In this document: piece by piece, positions 9,974-18,798 of the stretch
Position numbering within the stretch: position 1 is the stretch's first letter
Layout: each line of letters starts with the position of its first letter
Source: Enterovibrio norvegicus DSM 15893
Lineage (GTDB): Bacteria > Pseudomonadota > Gammaproteobacteria > Enterobacterales > Vibrionaceae
Assembly: GCF_900115495.1 (NCBI RefSeq)
Contig: NZ_FOWR01000001.1
Location: 265,964 to 329,963 of the forward strand
DNA: 64,000 bases
Direction: 5' to 3'
Made by a program: the position numbers and the translations under genes
The notes under the pieces: model-generated
What the model was told of the DNA's origin: nothing
The model's input: the letters and a program-made list of their open reading frames with translations, nothing else
Databases searched by the model: none

Positions 9974-11677
9974 ATGGCAAAGATCTCACGTCAGGCCTAT
10001 GCCGAAATGTTTGGGCCAACAACCGGTGATTGTTTGCGCCTTGCTGACACCGAGCTTTGGTTGGAGGTGGAAAAAGACTTCACCATCTATGGTGATGAAG
10101 TGAAGTTTGGCGGCGGTAAAACCATCCGTGATGGGATGGGACAAAGCCAGCGCCCAAGTGCGGAAACGCCGGATTTGGTGATCACCAATGTGGTGGTGCT
10201 GGATTATTGGGGCATTGTAAAAGCCGATGTCGCTGTGAAAGCAGGGCGTATCGAAGCCATTGGCAAAGCCGGTAACCCTGATATTCAAGATGGCATCGAC
10301 ATTGTGATTGGCCCGGGTACAGAGGTGATCGCGGGTGAAGGTCAAATTCTCACTGCTGGCGGTATTGATTCTCACATCCACTATATATGCCCGCAACAGA
10401 TTGATGAAGCGCTCACGTCAGGTGTCACGACCATGGTTGGCGGCGGCACAGGACCAGCCACCGGCACGAATGCAACCACTTGTACGCCGGGGCCTTGGAA
10501 CATTCACCGTATGCTGCAATCGTTGGATGCGTTTCCAATGAACTTTGGTTTGCTTGGGAAGGGCAACGCCAGTTTGCCAGAATCGCTTGAAGAACAAGTG
10601 GCCGCAGGCGCGTGTGGCTTGAAACTCCATGAAGATTGGGGTTCGACACCTGCAGCCATCGACAACTGCATGTCGGTTGCAGAAGCAACAGACGTGCAAG
10701 TTGCGATTCATACCGACACCCTGAACGAATGTGGCTTTGTGGAAGAAACCTTGGCGGCCATTGGTGATCGCGTCATCCATACCTACCACACCGAAGGGGC
10801 GGGGGGCGGTCACGCGCCTGACATTATCAAAGCGGCGGGCTTGGCGAACGTTTTGCCCTCTTCAACGAATCCGACCCGACCATACACGGTCAACACGGTT
10901 GACGAACACTTAGACATGCTGATGGTGTGCCACCACTTGTCGCCAGCCATCGCCGAAGACATTGCCTTTGCGGAATCTCGCATTCGCCGTGAAACCATCG
11001 CAGCCGAGGATCTTCTTCACGATCTTGGCGCTTTCTCGATGATCTCATCTGACTCGCAAGCCATGGGGCGTGTGGGGGAAGTGGTGATCCGGACATGGCA
11101 AACCGCACACAAAATGAAAGTGCAGTTTGGCGCATTAGAGGGCGACCCAAGCCATAGCGATAACCAACGCATTAAACGTTATGTCGCGAAATACACCATC
11201 AACCCAGCCATCACGCACGGTATGGCGCATGAAGTGGGTTCGATTGAAGTCGGGAAACTTGCGGACTTGGTGCTTTGGAAACCTGCGTTCTTTGGCGTTA
11301 AACCTTCGCTCGTCATCAAGGGCGGGTTAATTGTTACCGCGCCGATGGGTGACCCGAACGGGTCCATTCCGACACCTCAGCCAGTGCATTATCGCCCGAT
11401 GTTTGGCAGCTACGGCCGAGGTCCTGCAACGAGTTCACTGCTCTTTATGTCGCAGTCTTCCATTGAGAACGGCGTGCATGACATGTTGGGTCTTCAAAGC
11501 GGTATCAGCGCAGTAAAAGGCTGTCGGACCATTCGTAAGAAAGACATGAAACTTAATGATTGGCAGCCCAATATCGAGGTTGATCCACAAACCTATGAAG
11601 TGCGCGCCGATGGCCAATTGCTGGTGTGTCAACCCGCTGATGTGTTGCCAATGGCGCAGCGTTATTTCTTATTTTAA
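9974..11677 (+). CDS. ureC: Urease alpha (catalytic) subunit UreC
   Basis: With the start at 9974 ([16 protein letters not shown]) the protein has 567 residues, and residue numbers coincide with Klebsiella urease. The nickel ligands are all present: His134 and His136 in SHIHYICP, the carbamylated Lys217 in GLKLHEDWG, His246, His272 and Asp360. The flap residues Cys319 and His320 are in MVCHHL. It hydrolyses urea to ammonia and carbamate. All catalytic residues are intact, so the enzyme should be active once loaded with nickel. The longer frame starting inside ureB is rejected. Confidence 0.98.
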   Translation: MAKISRQAYAEMFGPTTGDCLRLADTELWLEVEKDFTIYGDEVKFGGGKTIRDGMGQSQRPSAETPDLVITNVVVLDYWGIVKADVAVKAGRIEAIGKAGNPDIQDGIDIVIGPGTEVIAGEGQILTAGGIDSHIHYICPQQIDEALTSGVTTMVGGGTGPATGTNATTCTPGPWNIHRMLQSLDAFPMNFGLLGKGNASLPESLEEQVAAGACGLKLHEDWGSTPAAIDNCMSVAEATDVQVAIHTDTLNECGFVEETLAAIGDRVIHTYHTEGAGGGHAPDIIKAAGLANVLPSSTNPTRPYTVNTVDEHLDMLMVCHHLSPAIAEDIAFAESRIRRETIAAEDLLHDLGAFSMISSDSQAMGRVGEVVIRTWQTAHKMKVQFGALEGDPSHSDNQRIKRYVAKYTINPAITHGMAHEVGSIEVGKLADLVLWKPAFFGVKPSLVIKGGLIVTAPMGDPNGSIPTPQPVHYRPMFGSYGRGPATSSLLFMSQSSIENGVHDMLGLQSGISAVKGCRTIRKKDMKLNDWQPNIEVDPQTYEVRADGQLLVCQPADVLPMAQRYFLF

Positions 11678-11689
11678 GTGGAGGTGAGA

Positions 11690-12157
11690 ATGATTGAATT
11701 CACTCAGCGAATTAGCGCTGAACATGACAAAAACCACGCATCTCCTGTCACTGGCACGGTCAGTTTGGGCATTGATGCGCGCATCAAAAGTCGTATCAAA
11801 GTCGCGTTAGACGATGGACGAGATGCGGGCCTATTACTTCCCCGTGGTATCACGCTTCGCGATGGCGATGTGTTGGTTTCTACTGACGGTGAACATGTCC
11901 GTGTGGTGGCGGCAGAAGAAAAAGTGTCAACGGCGAAGGCCGATTCTCCACTTCTGTTAGCAAGATTGAGTTATCACCTTGGAAACCGCCATGTGCCGCT
12001 CCAAGTTGGTGATGGTTGGGTGCGTTATCAACACGACCATGTGCTCGACGAGATGGTGGGATTGTTAGGGGGAGAGGTGATTGTCGAAATGGCGCCGTTT
12101 GAACCCGAAGCGGGCGCATACGGTGGTCACTCTTCTGGTCATCACCATCATCACTGA
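11690..12157 (+). CDS. ureE: Urease nickel metallochaperone UreE
   Basis: The start at 11690 has GGAGGTGAG immediately upstream and gives 155 residues. The N-terminal peptide-binding domain and C-terminal metal-binding domain are seen, the latter with LARLSYHLGNRHVPLQVGDGW and YQHDHVLDEM, where the conserved His of GNRHVP binds nickel. The tail ends in five consecutive histidines, as in nickel-storing UreE proteins. It passes Ni(II) to UreG during urease activation. Confidence 0.96.
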   Translation: MIEFTQRISAEHDKNHASPVTGTVSLGIDARIKSRIKVALDDGRDAGLLLPRGITLRDGDVLVSTDGEHVRVVAAEEKVSTAKADSPLLLARLSYHLGNRHVPLQVGDGWVRYQHDHVLDEMVGLLGGEVIVEMAPFEPEAGAYGGHSSGHHHHH

Positions 12158-12209
12158 TGGCACCGCAAAAGTATTTGTAAAAAGAAATAATGAACAAGGA
12201 AAAGTAAAC

Positions 12210-12440
12210 ATGAAAAAGACAACACAACTTGCTGCAGCCTGTGCAGTGTTTATTGGGTTAATTGCGCTGCCAGCATCGGCACACCCTCATAAAGAGTCAG
12301 CCAGCGGCGACTCTATTGTTAATACGGTCACGCATGATCATGCTGGCGGCGTTGTCACGACAAACGCGTGTGTGGGCAAAAACAGTGATAAAGAGACCTC
12401 TGCTGATGACTGCACAGTATCGCCTGTTTCAACTCATTAG
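12210..12440 (+). CDS. Small exported His/Cys protein inside the urease operon
   Basis: I do not recognise this 76-residue protein. It begins MKKTTQLAAACAVF and has a clear signal peptide cleaved after SA at residue 24. The mature part, about 52 residues, starts HPHKE and contains His25, His27, His42, His44 and His76 and two cysteines (Cys54, Cys68). It sits between ureE and ureF, with AAGGAAAAG upstream of the start and a 35-base overlap with ureF. The HPHKE start recalls the HP-rich mature N-terminus of HupE/UreJ nickel permeases, but there are no membrane helices. A periplasmic metal-binding role is an inference from composition and position. Confidence 0.7.
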   Translation: MKKTTQLAAACAVFIGLIALPASAHPHKESASGDSIVNTVTHDHAGGVVTTNACVGKNSDKETSADDCTVSPVSTH

Positions 12441-13074
12441 CCCGTCACTGCCTGTCGGTGCATTCAGTTATTCCCAAGGGCTTGAGTGGGCGATTGAATG
12501 TGGATGGGTAGGGAGCCAATCCGATTTAACGGATTGGCTTAATAGCTTGGCGTTTGATTCGATGCAATACCTCGAACTGCCTGTGTTGCGTCGTTTATAT
12601 CGTGCATTTGAATCACATGATGTTGAAGCGGCAGAGTACTGGTGCCAATGGTTATATGCCAGTCGTGAAACTGCGGAGTTTAGGAAAGAAGAAACCCAAC
12701 GCGGCAGAACCATGTTGACCTTGCTCAAGCAACTCAAGGTGGTGGATGAGGGAGACGTTTGGGCGAGCATTGCGCAAAAAAGCCAAATAGCGGGCTTTGC
12801 ACTTGCAGGCGTACGTTGGGGCATTGATGAAGAAACCCTGTGTGAAGGTTATATCTGGAGTTGGTTAGAAAATACCGTGATGGCGGGTGTAAAGCTTATC
12901 CCTCTCGGGCAAAAAGCTGGGCAAGAAGTGCTGTTGACGATGACGCCGGTGCTCAATGATGTGGTGGCTGCGTCACATGATGTGATGGATGATCAAGTCG
13001 GTGGCTTTGCACCAGCACAAGCCATCGCCTCTAGCCAGCATGAAACACAATATTCGCGACTATTTCGGTCTTAA
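12406..13074 (+). CDS. ureF: Urease accessory protein UreF
   Basis: The start at 12406 (MTAQYRLFQLISPSLPVGAF) gives 222 residues and the typical UreF beginning; the upstream open frame is the shadow of the preceding gene. Features include SPSLPVGAFSYSQGLEWAIE near the N-terminus and ETAEFRKEETQRGRTML in the middle. UreF acts with UreD and UreG in the nickel-insertion complex. Its first 35 bases overlap the small exported-protein gene, which suggests translational coupling. Confidence 0.94.
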   Translation: MTAQYRLFQLISPSLPVGAFSYSQGLEWAIECGWVGSQSDLTDWLNSLAFDSMQYLELPVLRRLYRAFESHDVEAAEYWCQWLYASRETAEFRKEETQRGRTMLTLLKQLKVVDEGDVWASIAQKSQIAGFALAGVRWGIDEETLCEGYIWSWLENTVMAGVKLIPLGQKAGQEVLLTMTPVLNDVVAASHDVMDDQVGGFAPAQAIASSQHETQYSRLFRS

Positions 13075-13107
13075 TTCGCAAGGGTTAAGGCGCTAAGGAG
13101 AATGATT

Positions 13108-13728
13108 ATGAGCTACAAACAACCTTTACGAGTCGGTGTGGGTGGTCCTGTTGGGTCAGGAAAGACCGCATTGCTTGAAGTATTGTGTAAAGCCATTCGA
13201 ACCACATACAGCATTGCCGTGGTCACGAATGATATTTATACCCGCGAAGATCAGCGAATTTTGACGGAAGCACAAGCTTTAGATGCTGACCGCATTGTGG
13301 GTGTCGAAACAGGCGGGTGTCCGCACACGGCCATAAGGGAAGATGCCTCTATGAACCTGGAAGCCGTGGACAGCTTGGCGCGCCATCATAAAGATTTGGA
13401 TGTGGTGTTCGTTGAGAGCGGCGGTGATAACTTGAGTGCGACGTTTAGCCCTGAGCTTGCTGACCTCACCATCTATGTTATTGATGTGGCGGAAGGGGAG
13501 AAGATCCCGCGCAAAGGTGGCCCCGGCATTACCCGCTCAGACCTGTTGGTCATCAATAAAATCGATCTAGCCCCTTATGTTGGCGCAGATCTCAATGTAA
13601 TGGAGGCGGACACGAAACGGATGCGTAAAGACAAACCGTACGTGTTTACCAATCTCAAAGAGAAGCAGGGGTTGAGTGACATTATCGCGTTTATCGAGAC
13701 GGCGGGGATGTTAAAGAAAGCGGGCTAA
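13108..13728 (+). CDS. ureG: Urease accessory GTPase UreG
   Basis: The start at 13108 is chosen because AAGGAG is seven bases upstream; an ATG six bases earlier would leave no spacing. The protein has 206 residues with P-loop GPVGSGKT (13-20), the nickel-binding Cys-Pro-His at 71-73 in [11 protein letters not shown], and the guanine-specificity motif NKID. UreG couples GTP hydrolysis to nickel delivery. It is the last gene before a terminator, so the urea block ends here. Confidence 0.97.
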   Translation: MSYKQPLRVGVGGPVGSGKTALLEVLCKAIRTTYSIAVVTNDIYTREDQRILTEAQALDADRIVGVETGGCPHTAIREDASMNLEAVDSLARHHKDLDVVFVESGGDNLSATFSPELADLTIYVIDVAEGEKIPRKGGPGITRSDLLVINKIDLAPYVGADLNVMEADTKRMRKDKPYVFTNLKEKQGLSDIIAFIETAGMLKKAG

Positions 13729-13745
13729 TCGCCCGCTCTTTTCTT
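13719..13745 (+). terminator. Terminator of the urea operon
   Basis: AGCGGGC and GCCCGCT form a 7-bp GC-rich stem with loop TAATC, followed by CTTTTCTT. It lies right after ureG and before the convergent FMN reductase gene. Confidence 0.85.
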
Positions 13746-13759
13746 GAGGATGTCGACTA

Positions 13760-14284
13760 TTAAGCCAAGGTATTTACCGCATCTTGAAGCTGTGCTTTTA
13801 GCTCGTCGTTGCGCATTGTTTGCGTTTCTATGTCGAAGTTATCATAGAAACTTGGCACAGAAAGCGAGCCTTTCACCTCTGCGGCAAAGTAAGGGGCTGA
13901 ACCGACAGCGCCTTGAAGCACAGAACTTGCGCCGCCAGGGCCTGGTGATGTTGCAAGGAATACCACAGGCTTGCCTTGGAACACTTTCATGTCGATGCGT
14001 GATGTCCAGTCGAACACGTTCTTGTAGGCCGCGGTGTAAGAACCATTGTGCTCAGCAAAAGAGATGATGATGGCATCTGCGTCGCCAATTTTTGCAAAGA
14101 ATGCTTTTGCTTGTTCAGGCTGACCCAATTCCGCTTCGCGGTCTGAGCTGTAGATGGGCATTTCAAAATCGTTCAAATCGAGCGTTTCTACTTCCGCACC
14201 TTCAACAAGGTTTGCTGCATAAACCGCCAATTGTTTGTTGATTGATTGAGAGCTGTTGCTTGCGCCAAATGCTAATACTTTCAT
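13760..14284 (-). CDS. NADPH-dependent FMN reductase family protein
   Basis: The 174-residue flavodoxin-fold protein begins MKVLAFGASNSSQSINKQLA, the phosphate-binding loop of NADPH-dependent FMN/quinone reductases. It continues with DADAIIISFAEHNGSYTAAYKNVFDW and ATSPGPGGASSVL, both flavin-contact regions. It likely reduces FMN, quinones or azo compounds in the cytoplasm. It is divergent from a LysR regulator at 14486, a common arrangement in which the regulator controls the reductase. The exact substrate cannot be told. Confidence 0.88.
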   Translation of the reverse strand: MKVLAFGASNSSQSINKQLAVYAANLVEGAEVETLDLNDFEMPIYSSDREAELGQPEQAKAFFAKIGDADAIIISFAEHNGSYTAAYKNVFDWTSRIDMKVFQGKPVVFLATSPGPGGASSVLQGAVGSAPYFAAEVKGSLSVPSFYDNFDIETQTMRNDELKAQLQDAVNTLA

Positions 14285-14485
14285 TGTGTTTTCCTCTAAG
14301 AATTCGTGTTTTTCTCGCCAAGTGGCGTCAGGTCATAAGCCAGTGAGTTTGGTTGACGTCTTATGTCTTGAGGTCACTATAGATATATTCCATACGAAAA
14401 TTAATAGTGTTTTTGAAGAATGATTGTTTCCATATGACATGTAATTGCTTATGCTTTATTTCTGGTACGGCTTGAGACGTTAGAG

Positions 14486-15385
14486 ATGAACACACAATTG
14501 CTTGATGGAATGGTGATATTTCGAGAGGTGATGAAGTACGGCAGTTTTACCAAAGCCGCTGATCGCACGGGGCATTCAACGTCCTATATAAGCAAAGAAA
14601 TTAATAAGCTGGAAGAACGTTTGGGTGTGCGCCTTTTACATCGAACAACACGTTCATTGAGTCTAACGCCGGAAGGTGAGTTGTATTACGAGCAGTGCCG
14701 TCAGATTGTTCAGGATGCAGAAGAGCTCGAAAACGCCATGCTGGGCCGTCAGGTTACGCCCAAGGGAAACCTAAAAATAAGCTGCCCAACCAGTTTTGGT
14801 TTGACGCGCTTAGCGCCTCTTTTGCGGGGCTTTGCCGATGCATACCCTGACATCACGCTAAACATTGAACTTAATGATCGAAAAGTTGACTTGGTGGCGG
14901 AAGGGTTTGATATCGCTGTGCGCGCTTCACAGGCACTCGATGATTCAAGCTTGATTAGCCGTAAAATTCACTCGTCACACGCGGTGACGATCGCTTCACC
15001 GGCTTATCTCGAAAAGCATGGATTCCCGACGCATCCCAAAGAGCTCGTTAATCATAAGGTCATCAGCTACAGCAACATCCCGTCTTACAATACATGGCGT
15101 TATAAAGATCATGATGGCAGTGCGATTGATGTGGAACTGGAAAGCTTTGTTGTGAGTAACAGTTCGCAGTTAGAGCTTTTATTGTGCATTTCTGGCGAAG
15201 GCATAACACGTATGCCGCTGTTCAACTTAAATGGTGAGATTGATTCTGGCGAGCTAGTGGAATTGTTTACTGATTTTCCGCGCACCAGTATTGATGTGTT
15301 TATTGTTTATCCAAGCCGTAAACATATGTCCTCGAAGGTACGCTGTTTCATCGATTTTCTTATTGACGCTATGGACGAGCAATAG
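14486..15385 (+). CDS. LysR-family transcriptional regulator
   Basis: The 299-residue protein has an N-terminal winged HTH (residues 6-65: MVIFREVMKYGSFTKAADRTGHSTSYISKEINKLEERLG) and a C-terminal substrate-binding domain from about residue 90 (GNLKISCPTSFGLTRLAPLL). The HTH has the CrgA-like subfamily look (LLHRTTRSLSLTPEGELYYEQC). Its target is probably the divergent FMN reductase gene, and the shared intergenic region (14285-14485) should contain the operator. The inducer is unknown. Confidence 0.9.
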   Translation: MNTQLLDGMVIFREVMKYGSFTKAADRTGHSTSYISKEINKLEERLGVRLLHRTTRSLSLTPEGELYYEQCRQIVQDAEELENAMLGRQVTPKGNLKISCPTSFGLTRLAPLLRGFADAYPDITLNIELNDRKVDLVAEGFDIAVRASQALDDSSLISRKIHSSHAVTIASPAYLEKHGFPTHPKELVNHKVISYSNIPSYNTWRYKDHDGSAIDVELESFVVSNSSQLELLLCISGEGITRMPLFNLNGEIDSGELVELFTDFPRTSIDVFIVYPSRKHMSSKVRCFIDFLIDAMDEQ

Positions 15386-15450
15386 AGCCAATGATCCTTG
15401 TTGCATGGCGCTTAGCGCCGGCTCCTTATTTAGGACGGGACACATCAATA

Positions 15451-15480
15451 GAAAAAGCCCCAAGAAGGGGCTTTTTTGCG
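15451..15480 (+). terminator. Bidirectional terminator after the LysR gene
   Basis: AAAAAGCCCC-AAGA-GGGGCTTTTTT: a short GC stem flanked by A and T tracts, placed between two convergent genes, so it can serve both strands. Confidence 0.9.
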
Positions 15481-15503
15481 TTCTAATGGCTATATGCTTT
15501 TTG

Positions 15504-16454
15504 CTATTTGCCGAAACCGTAATGTCGTATGTAACCCACGCTAACCCAAGCGACAAGCAGAGTTGCAACGGTTAGCTCTGCCAATCCCAGCCGTTCGAGC
15601 CATGCCCAGTGCGCATGATCTTTCTCAAGCCATATTGTGAGTCGTTCCATGGCGACGGCGCTGATCACTGAAGGGAAGGTCAGTGCCGCGATCGTCGGCT
15701 GAAAAGGTTCTTTTAATAAGTCGACATAACACAGATAGACAAAGAGCGTCATCATGATCCCAACGCCGGCAAGCGCGCCCGCCAAGACTGGATCGGGGTT
15801 CGGTAAGTTAACCAAGTAGGCAGTGAGGGCAAGGTTAACGGGGGCTGCCATAATGGCGAGTACTGGACGACTGTTTTTCGGCAAGCTTTCTAAAAAGCAC
15901 AGACGGTAAAGCACAAAGGGCAGCATGAAGAAGTATGCACCAATGCAAACGTGCGCCAGCAAGGCCGATTCATCGGTAAACCCTAGCTTCGGGGCGGCCA
16001 GCGTGCTGCTAATTAAGCCGACAGGGTACAAAAACCAGCTTGGGTAGATATTGCACTTCTCAAACGATTTGAACTGGTGAAAGAAGAAGTAACAAGCCAT
16101 GAAGACGTGCATTGTCATGGCGGGATACCAAATCATGGCTGCGGCTTTGGTATCAAATTCCGCAAGGAAGTCGGCCATCAATAGCAATGACATGGTCATT
16201 GGTGCCATGAGGCTGCCATAGAGAGGATCCCGAAGATCTTGTAAAAAGCGTTTAGGTTCGAAGGCGTATTTCAGCCACACAGGCGCGATTAAGAAAATGC
16301 CAATGACCGATAAGAGCGGGCGCGTGAGTTCCCCTGTCGGAGGATGGTAAAGCGTCCATGCGACGCCGAGGCCAAAAAATGCCATCGCGAGAGAAGACTG
16401 TGCGGTTGGCACAAATCGAAAAGGGGAGCGAAAAACGGAAAGTTCAGTATCCAT
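15504..16454 (-). CDS. TDT-family (TehA/SLAC1-like) transporter
   Basis: The start at 16454 (MDTELSVFRSPFRFVPTAQS) gives 316 residues with about ten hydrophobic helices, the topology of the tellurite-resistance/dicarboxylate transporter family. Typical segments are SSLAMAFFGLGVAW near the start, DLRDPLYGSLMAPMTMSLLLM and ALTFPSVISAVAME near the end. Members include TehA, malate permeases and SLAC1 anion channels, and the substrate here cannot be assigned. The upstream extension of the frame (to 16568) lacks a good start context. Confidence 0.82.
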   Translation of the reverse strand: MDTELSVFRSPFRFVPTAQSSLAMAFFGLGVAWTLYHPPTGELTRPLLSVIGIFLIAPVWLKYAFEPKRFLQDLRDPLYGSLMAPMTMSLLLMADFLAEFDTKAAAMIWYPAMTMHVFMACYFFFHQFKSFEKCNIYPSWFLYPVGLISSTLAAPKLGFTDESALLAHVCIGAYFFMLPFVLYRLCFLESLPKNSRPVLAIMAAPVNLALTAYLVNLPNPDPVLAGALAGVGIMMTLFVYLCYVDLLKEPFQPTIAALTFPSVISAVAMERLTIWLEKDHAHWAWLERLGLAELTVATLLVAWVSVGYIRHYGFGK

Positions 16455-17000
16455 GACTATTTTAATGCTGTGTTTCGAGCGGCCATTATACGTGCGGTTT
16501 TGAACAATTAAGAATGTCGATCCGACCTTAATTAATGATTTTAAACCGTATGTGTGATGAAGACACAAGAGCGATGCGTAAAACCCACATTATGCAACGA
16601 ACGCAAAGCATAATCCCTGCCGACATTATGTGATGATGTTAACAAATTGTTGTTTACGGAAACTAGGTCACATTCATAGAAATGAGATGTGGAAGGGGTA
16701 AAAGAGCGGCCTATACTCAAGATGCACCCAAAGAGAACCTTATGACGAATAGAGGACTGAGCGACAACGCTACACATCATCGGGCAACAGAAAGCCGATG
16801 TGGATTTGGGTTGCAAAACAATTTGGAGCGTTACATTAGCGTAGTAATACGCCACAGATAGAGATAAGACCTTGCTTTCTAACAACCCGTGATTTTTAAA
16901 CTCGCGAGGTAACGGTGCTCAACGAAATGAGCAATGCAGGGCACGAAATATCGACGTAAAGCAATTTCACAGTATTTCTTTTAATCAATGTAGAATAATC
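16455..17000. other. Long gene-free region
   Basis: About 550 bases without a convincing gene. The open frames here have no coding-like sequence or ribosome-binding site. It contains a CACATC(ATC)GG...CCGATGTG inverted repeat at about 16771-16802, and a terminator follows at 17001. A small RNA read rightward and ending at that terminator is possible but not shown. Confidence 0.5.
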
Positions 17001-17032
17001 AAAAAGCCACCCGCTAAGGTGGCTTTTTTCTT
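17001..17032. terminator. Bidirectional terminator
   Basis: AAAAAGCCACC and GGTGGCTTTTTT form a stem around CGCTAA. On the minus strand it ends the S4-domain gene; on the plus strand it could end a transcript from the gene-free region to its left. Confidence 0.85.
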
Positions 17033-17049
17033 TGGAAATAAATAGAACA

Positions 17050-17520
17050 TCAGAAAGAAATAGAACGTCGACCAGATGTGGAACGAGAGCGGGTGTCGGT
17101 ATCTGATTCTTTTGCAGGCTTTTCGCTTTGTTGGCTTTTGCCTTTGCTGTTAGATGCTGTTGCACTCAATCCGTTTTTCTTTGGTTGTTTTTTAGCAACA
17201 GGGGCCGGTGCAGATTGAGGCGCTGCTTCGTGGCTTTGCTTATTCTCACGCGCTAAACGTGGCTCTGTGGGTGCTGGTGGGGTATCACACAACAGCACGT
17301 AGAACTCTTCATTAAAAGCAATCACATCGCCGTCGTAAATCTTGCAACGTTTACGCGTTTCTAGTTCGCCATTCACAATCACGTAGCCTTCAGCGATAGC
17401 ATGTTTTGCTTCGCCGCCGCCACTGACTGCATTCGCCAGTTTAAGCACTTTGTAGAGTTCGACAGGTTGAGAGCTTACTTCGATGCCGATCGCTTCAACT
17501 TCAAATTCTTCGTGTGTCAT
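17050..17520 (-). CDS. YbcJ-like S4-domain RNA-binding protein with basic tail
   Basis: The first 75 residues are close to E. coli YbcJ: VELYKVLKLANAVSGGGEAKHAIAEGYVIVNGELETRKRCKIYDGDVIAF, an S4 alpha-L RNA-binding fold. The protein has 156 residues, twice the E. coli length, because of a tail from about residue 80 rich in Pro, Ala, Lys and Ser (VAKKQPKKNGLSATASNSKG) ending RSRSTSGRRSISF. The tail looks disordered and may add nonspecific RNA affinity. Its role in ribosome or RNA metabolism is a family inference. Confidence 0.85.
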   Translation of the reverse strand: MTHEEFEVEAIGIEVSSQPVELYKVLKLANAVSGGGEAKHAIAEGYVIVNGELETRKRCKIYDGDVIAFNEEFYVLLCDTPPAPTEPRLARENKQSHEAAPQSAPAPVAKKQPKKNGLSATASNSKGKSQQSEKPAKESDTDTRSRSTSGRRSISF

Positions 17521-17966
17521 GTCTGTATGTCTCTATCACTATTTCGAGGCAGTGTAACTGAACATGCATTTCGACACTACGAATAGTGGCGTGTGTGCTC
17601 ACCAAAAGTCGGTGAAATTGAATAAATCGTTTAAATTTCAGTCATTAAGTGCGTTGGTGCATATGATCTGTGATCTGTACAACATAGATTCGGCGAGAAT
17701 CACTTGAAAGTTGAAACCTAATGTAATAAAAATGGTCGTAACGTGACAGTTGATTAAAAACCAATCTAATTAACGCTGTCGCTTGTGCTGCTTCTTTAAA
17801 GCACATGGAGAAGAGGTCCTCTACAAAAAAAGAGGAAGTTAGCCAGCTAATGGCATCCGTGTTTTAGGAGGCAGGTTTATCAACTCAGGAATGTAATGTC
17901 GTTTTGTGATTCATCAAGGTGAACGCGAAATTACGCATTTTAACCTGATAAAAAAAAGAGGTGTTT

Positions 17967-18044
17967 ATGAGTAACAAAAGCAGACGCCTGTGGTTCTACC
18001 ATCAAAATAGACCACAAACCACGCGTCCACTAAAAATGCGCTAG
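17967..18044 (+). CDS. Short basic ORF, 25 residues
   Basis: ATG at 17967 has AAGAGGTG upstream at good spacing. The 25-residue product begins MSNKSRRLWFYHQNRP and ends LKMR; seven residues are Arg or Lys, and three consecutive aromatics (Trp-Phe-Tyr) stand out. It is too short for family assignment. A 12-bp hairpin starts 12 bases after the stop, an arrangement seen in leader peptides, but there is no clear U tract and no obvious biosynthetic gene behind it. A real small protein or a regulatory leader peptide are both possible. Confidence 0.4.
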   Translation: MSNKSRRLWFYHQNRPQTTRPLKMR

Positions 18045-18055
18045 TCGCAACAAAT

Positions 18056-18082
18056 CCAGAAACGTCGCTACGGCGTTTCTGG
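18056..18082 (+). other. Stable hairpin downstream of the short ORF
   Basis: CCAGAAACG (18056-18064) pairs with CGTTTCTGG (18074-18082); the inner bases TCG and CGG extend the stem, leaving a CTA triloop. The following bases are TTGTAATA, a poor T tract, so termination would be weak. Confidence 0.65.
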
Positions 18083-18269
18083 TTGTAATACCTTCCTTCA
18101 AGTGTCATCTCCTTACCTTGTTTACCTAATCTCAGACTTCACCCGAAAAATTGGGGTAACTGTCAGAAAAACCGTTGTAAATCCGTATTATCCTGCACAA
18201 AGTGGCTACAATTTAGTCTATACAGCTCGTTGAGCGTGGACGTAAAAAGTAAGACTCAGGAGATAGTCG

Positions 18270-18569
18270 ATGAACGTATTGTCGTGGGAGAATATTTCAA
18301 AGCTAGAGGGCCAATCTGTCCAGCTGATCGATGGCGCAGAAAATGAGTACGAAGTGCTTGTTGAATCCGTCAACGAAGAAGAAGGGAACGGCACCACCAT
18401 TGATGATCGTCTCGTCGAACATTACACCATTGTACTCGTTGGTCCTGAGGATGCAGAGTTTCCTCAAGGCAACTATCTCATCTCTCACCATTCCATGGGT
18501 CAGCAAATTTTGTACATGATCCCTGCAAAGAACAATCACTACACCATTACGATGAACACGGAAGCATAA
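18270..18569 (+). CDS. DUF6916-like small protein
   Basis: The 99-residue protein has a good ribosome-binding site (CAGGAG) and reads MNVLSWENISKLEGQSVQLIDGAENEYEVLVESV. Further on it has HYTIVLVGPEDAEFPQGNYLISHHSMGQQILYMIPA, which resembles the DUF6916 pattern: a GxxF/V start, a FxLxFxGP-like strand, QGxYxLxHxxLG and a final FLVP-like strand. These are small beta-rich proteins of unknown function, often associated with phage- or tail-like genes, but no such genes are nearby. The assignment is by pattern only. Confidence 0.6.
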   Translation: MNVLSWENISKLEGQSVQLIDGAENEYEVLVESVNEEEGNGTTIDDRLVEHYTIVLVGPEDAEFPQGNYLISHHSMGQQILYMIPAKNNHYTITMNTEA

Positions 18570-18731
18570 GCACCTCAACACCTCGTCACTACACCTACTC
18601 TCGTGAGCGTCTTGGGCTAATGGCTCGCTTAACTGATTGGGAAATGGTCAGGTTAACGGTGTGGTTGCGACAGAAGAATTTATCTGGTTATCTGCTCGCA
18701 TTATCATCAGACACATCAATAAAGGCTTGAT

Positions 18732-18752
18732 TCGATACCTTTGTCGTATCGA
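18732..18752. promoter_or_regulatory. Perfect inverted repeat upstream of modA, candidate ModE-type operator
   Basis: TCGATAC-CTTTGTC-GTATCGA: two perfect 7-bp arms around a 7-base spacer, 46 bases before the modA start. ModE operators also have CG-TA-containing arms in inverted orientation, but the match to the E. coli site is only partial. No modE gene is in the window. Confidence 0.45.
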
Positions 18753-18798
18753 TCGTTGGTATGATGTGCTTCTCAATCGCGCTTTTTATAGGGAATTC

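Larger units (their letters stand above)
17521..18269. other. Long leader-like region with a short ORF and hairpin
   Basis: About 750 bases without a recognised gene. The right half has a short ORF with its own ribosome-binding site (17967-18044) and a very stable hairpin (18056-18082), both listed separately. The left half (17540-17950) is AT-rich and shows nothing else that I can identify. Confidence 0.5.

Noticed and set aside
12262..12405. N-terminal extension of UreF
   Set aside because: It is the shadow of the small exported-protein gene in another frame; UreF proteins begin near MTAQYRLFQL.
16541..16885. Minus-strand ORF of 114 residues
   Set aside because: Sits in a gene-free AT-rich region, overlaps the upstream part of the transporter gene and does not look like protein.
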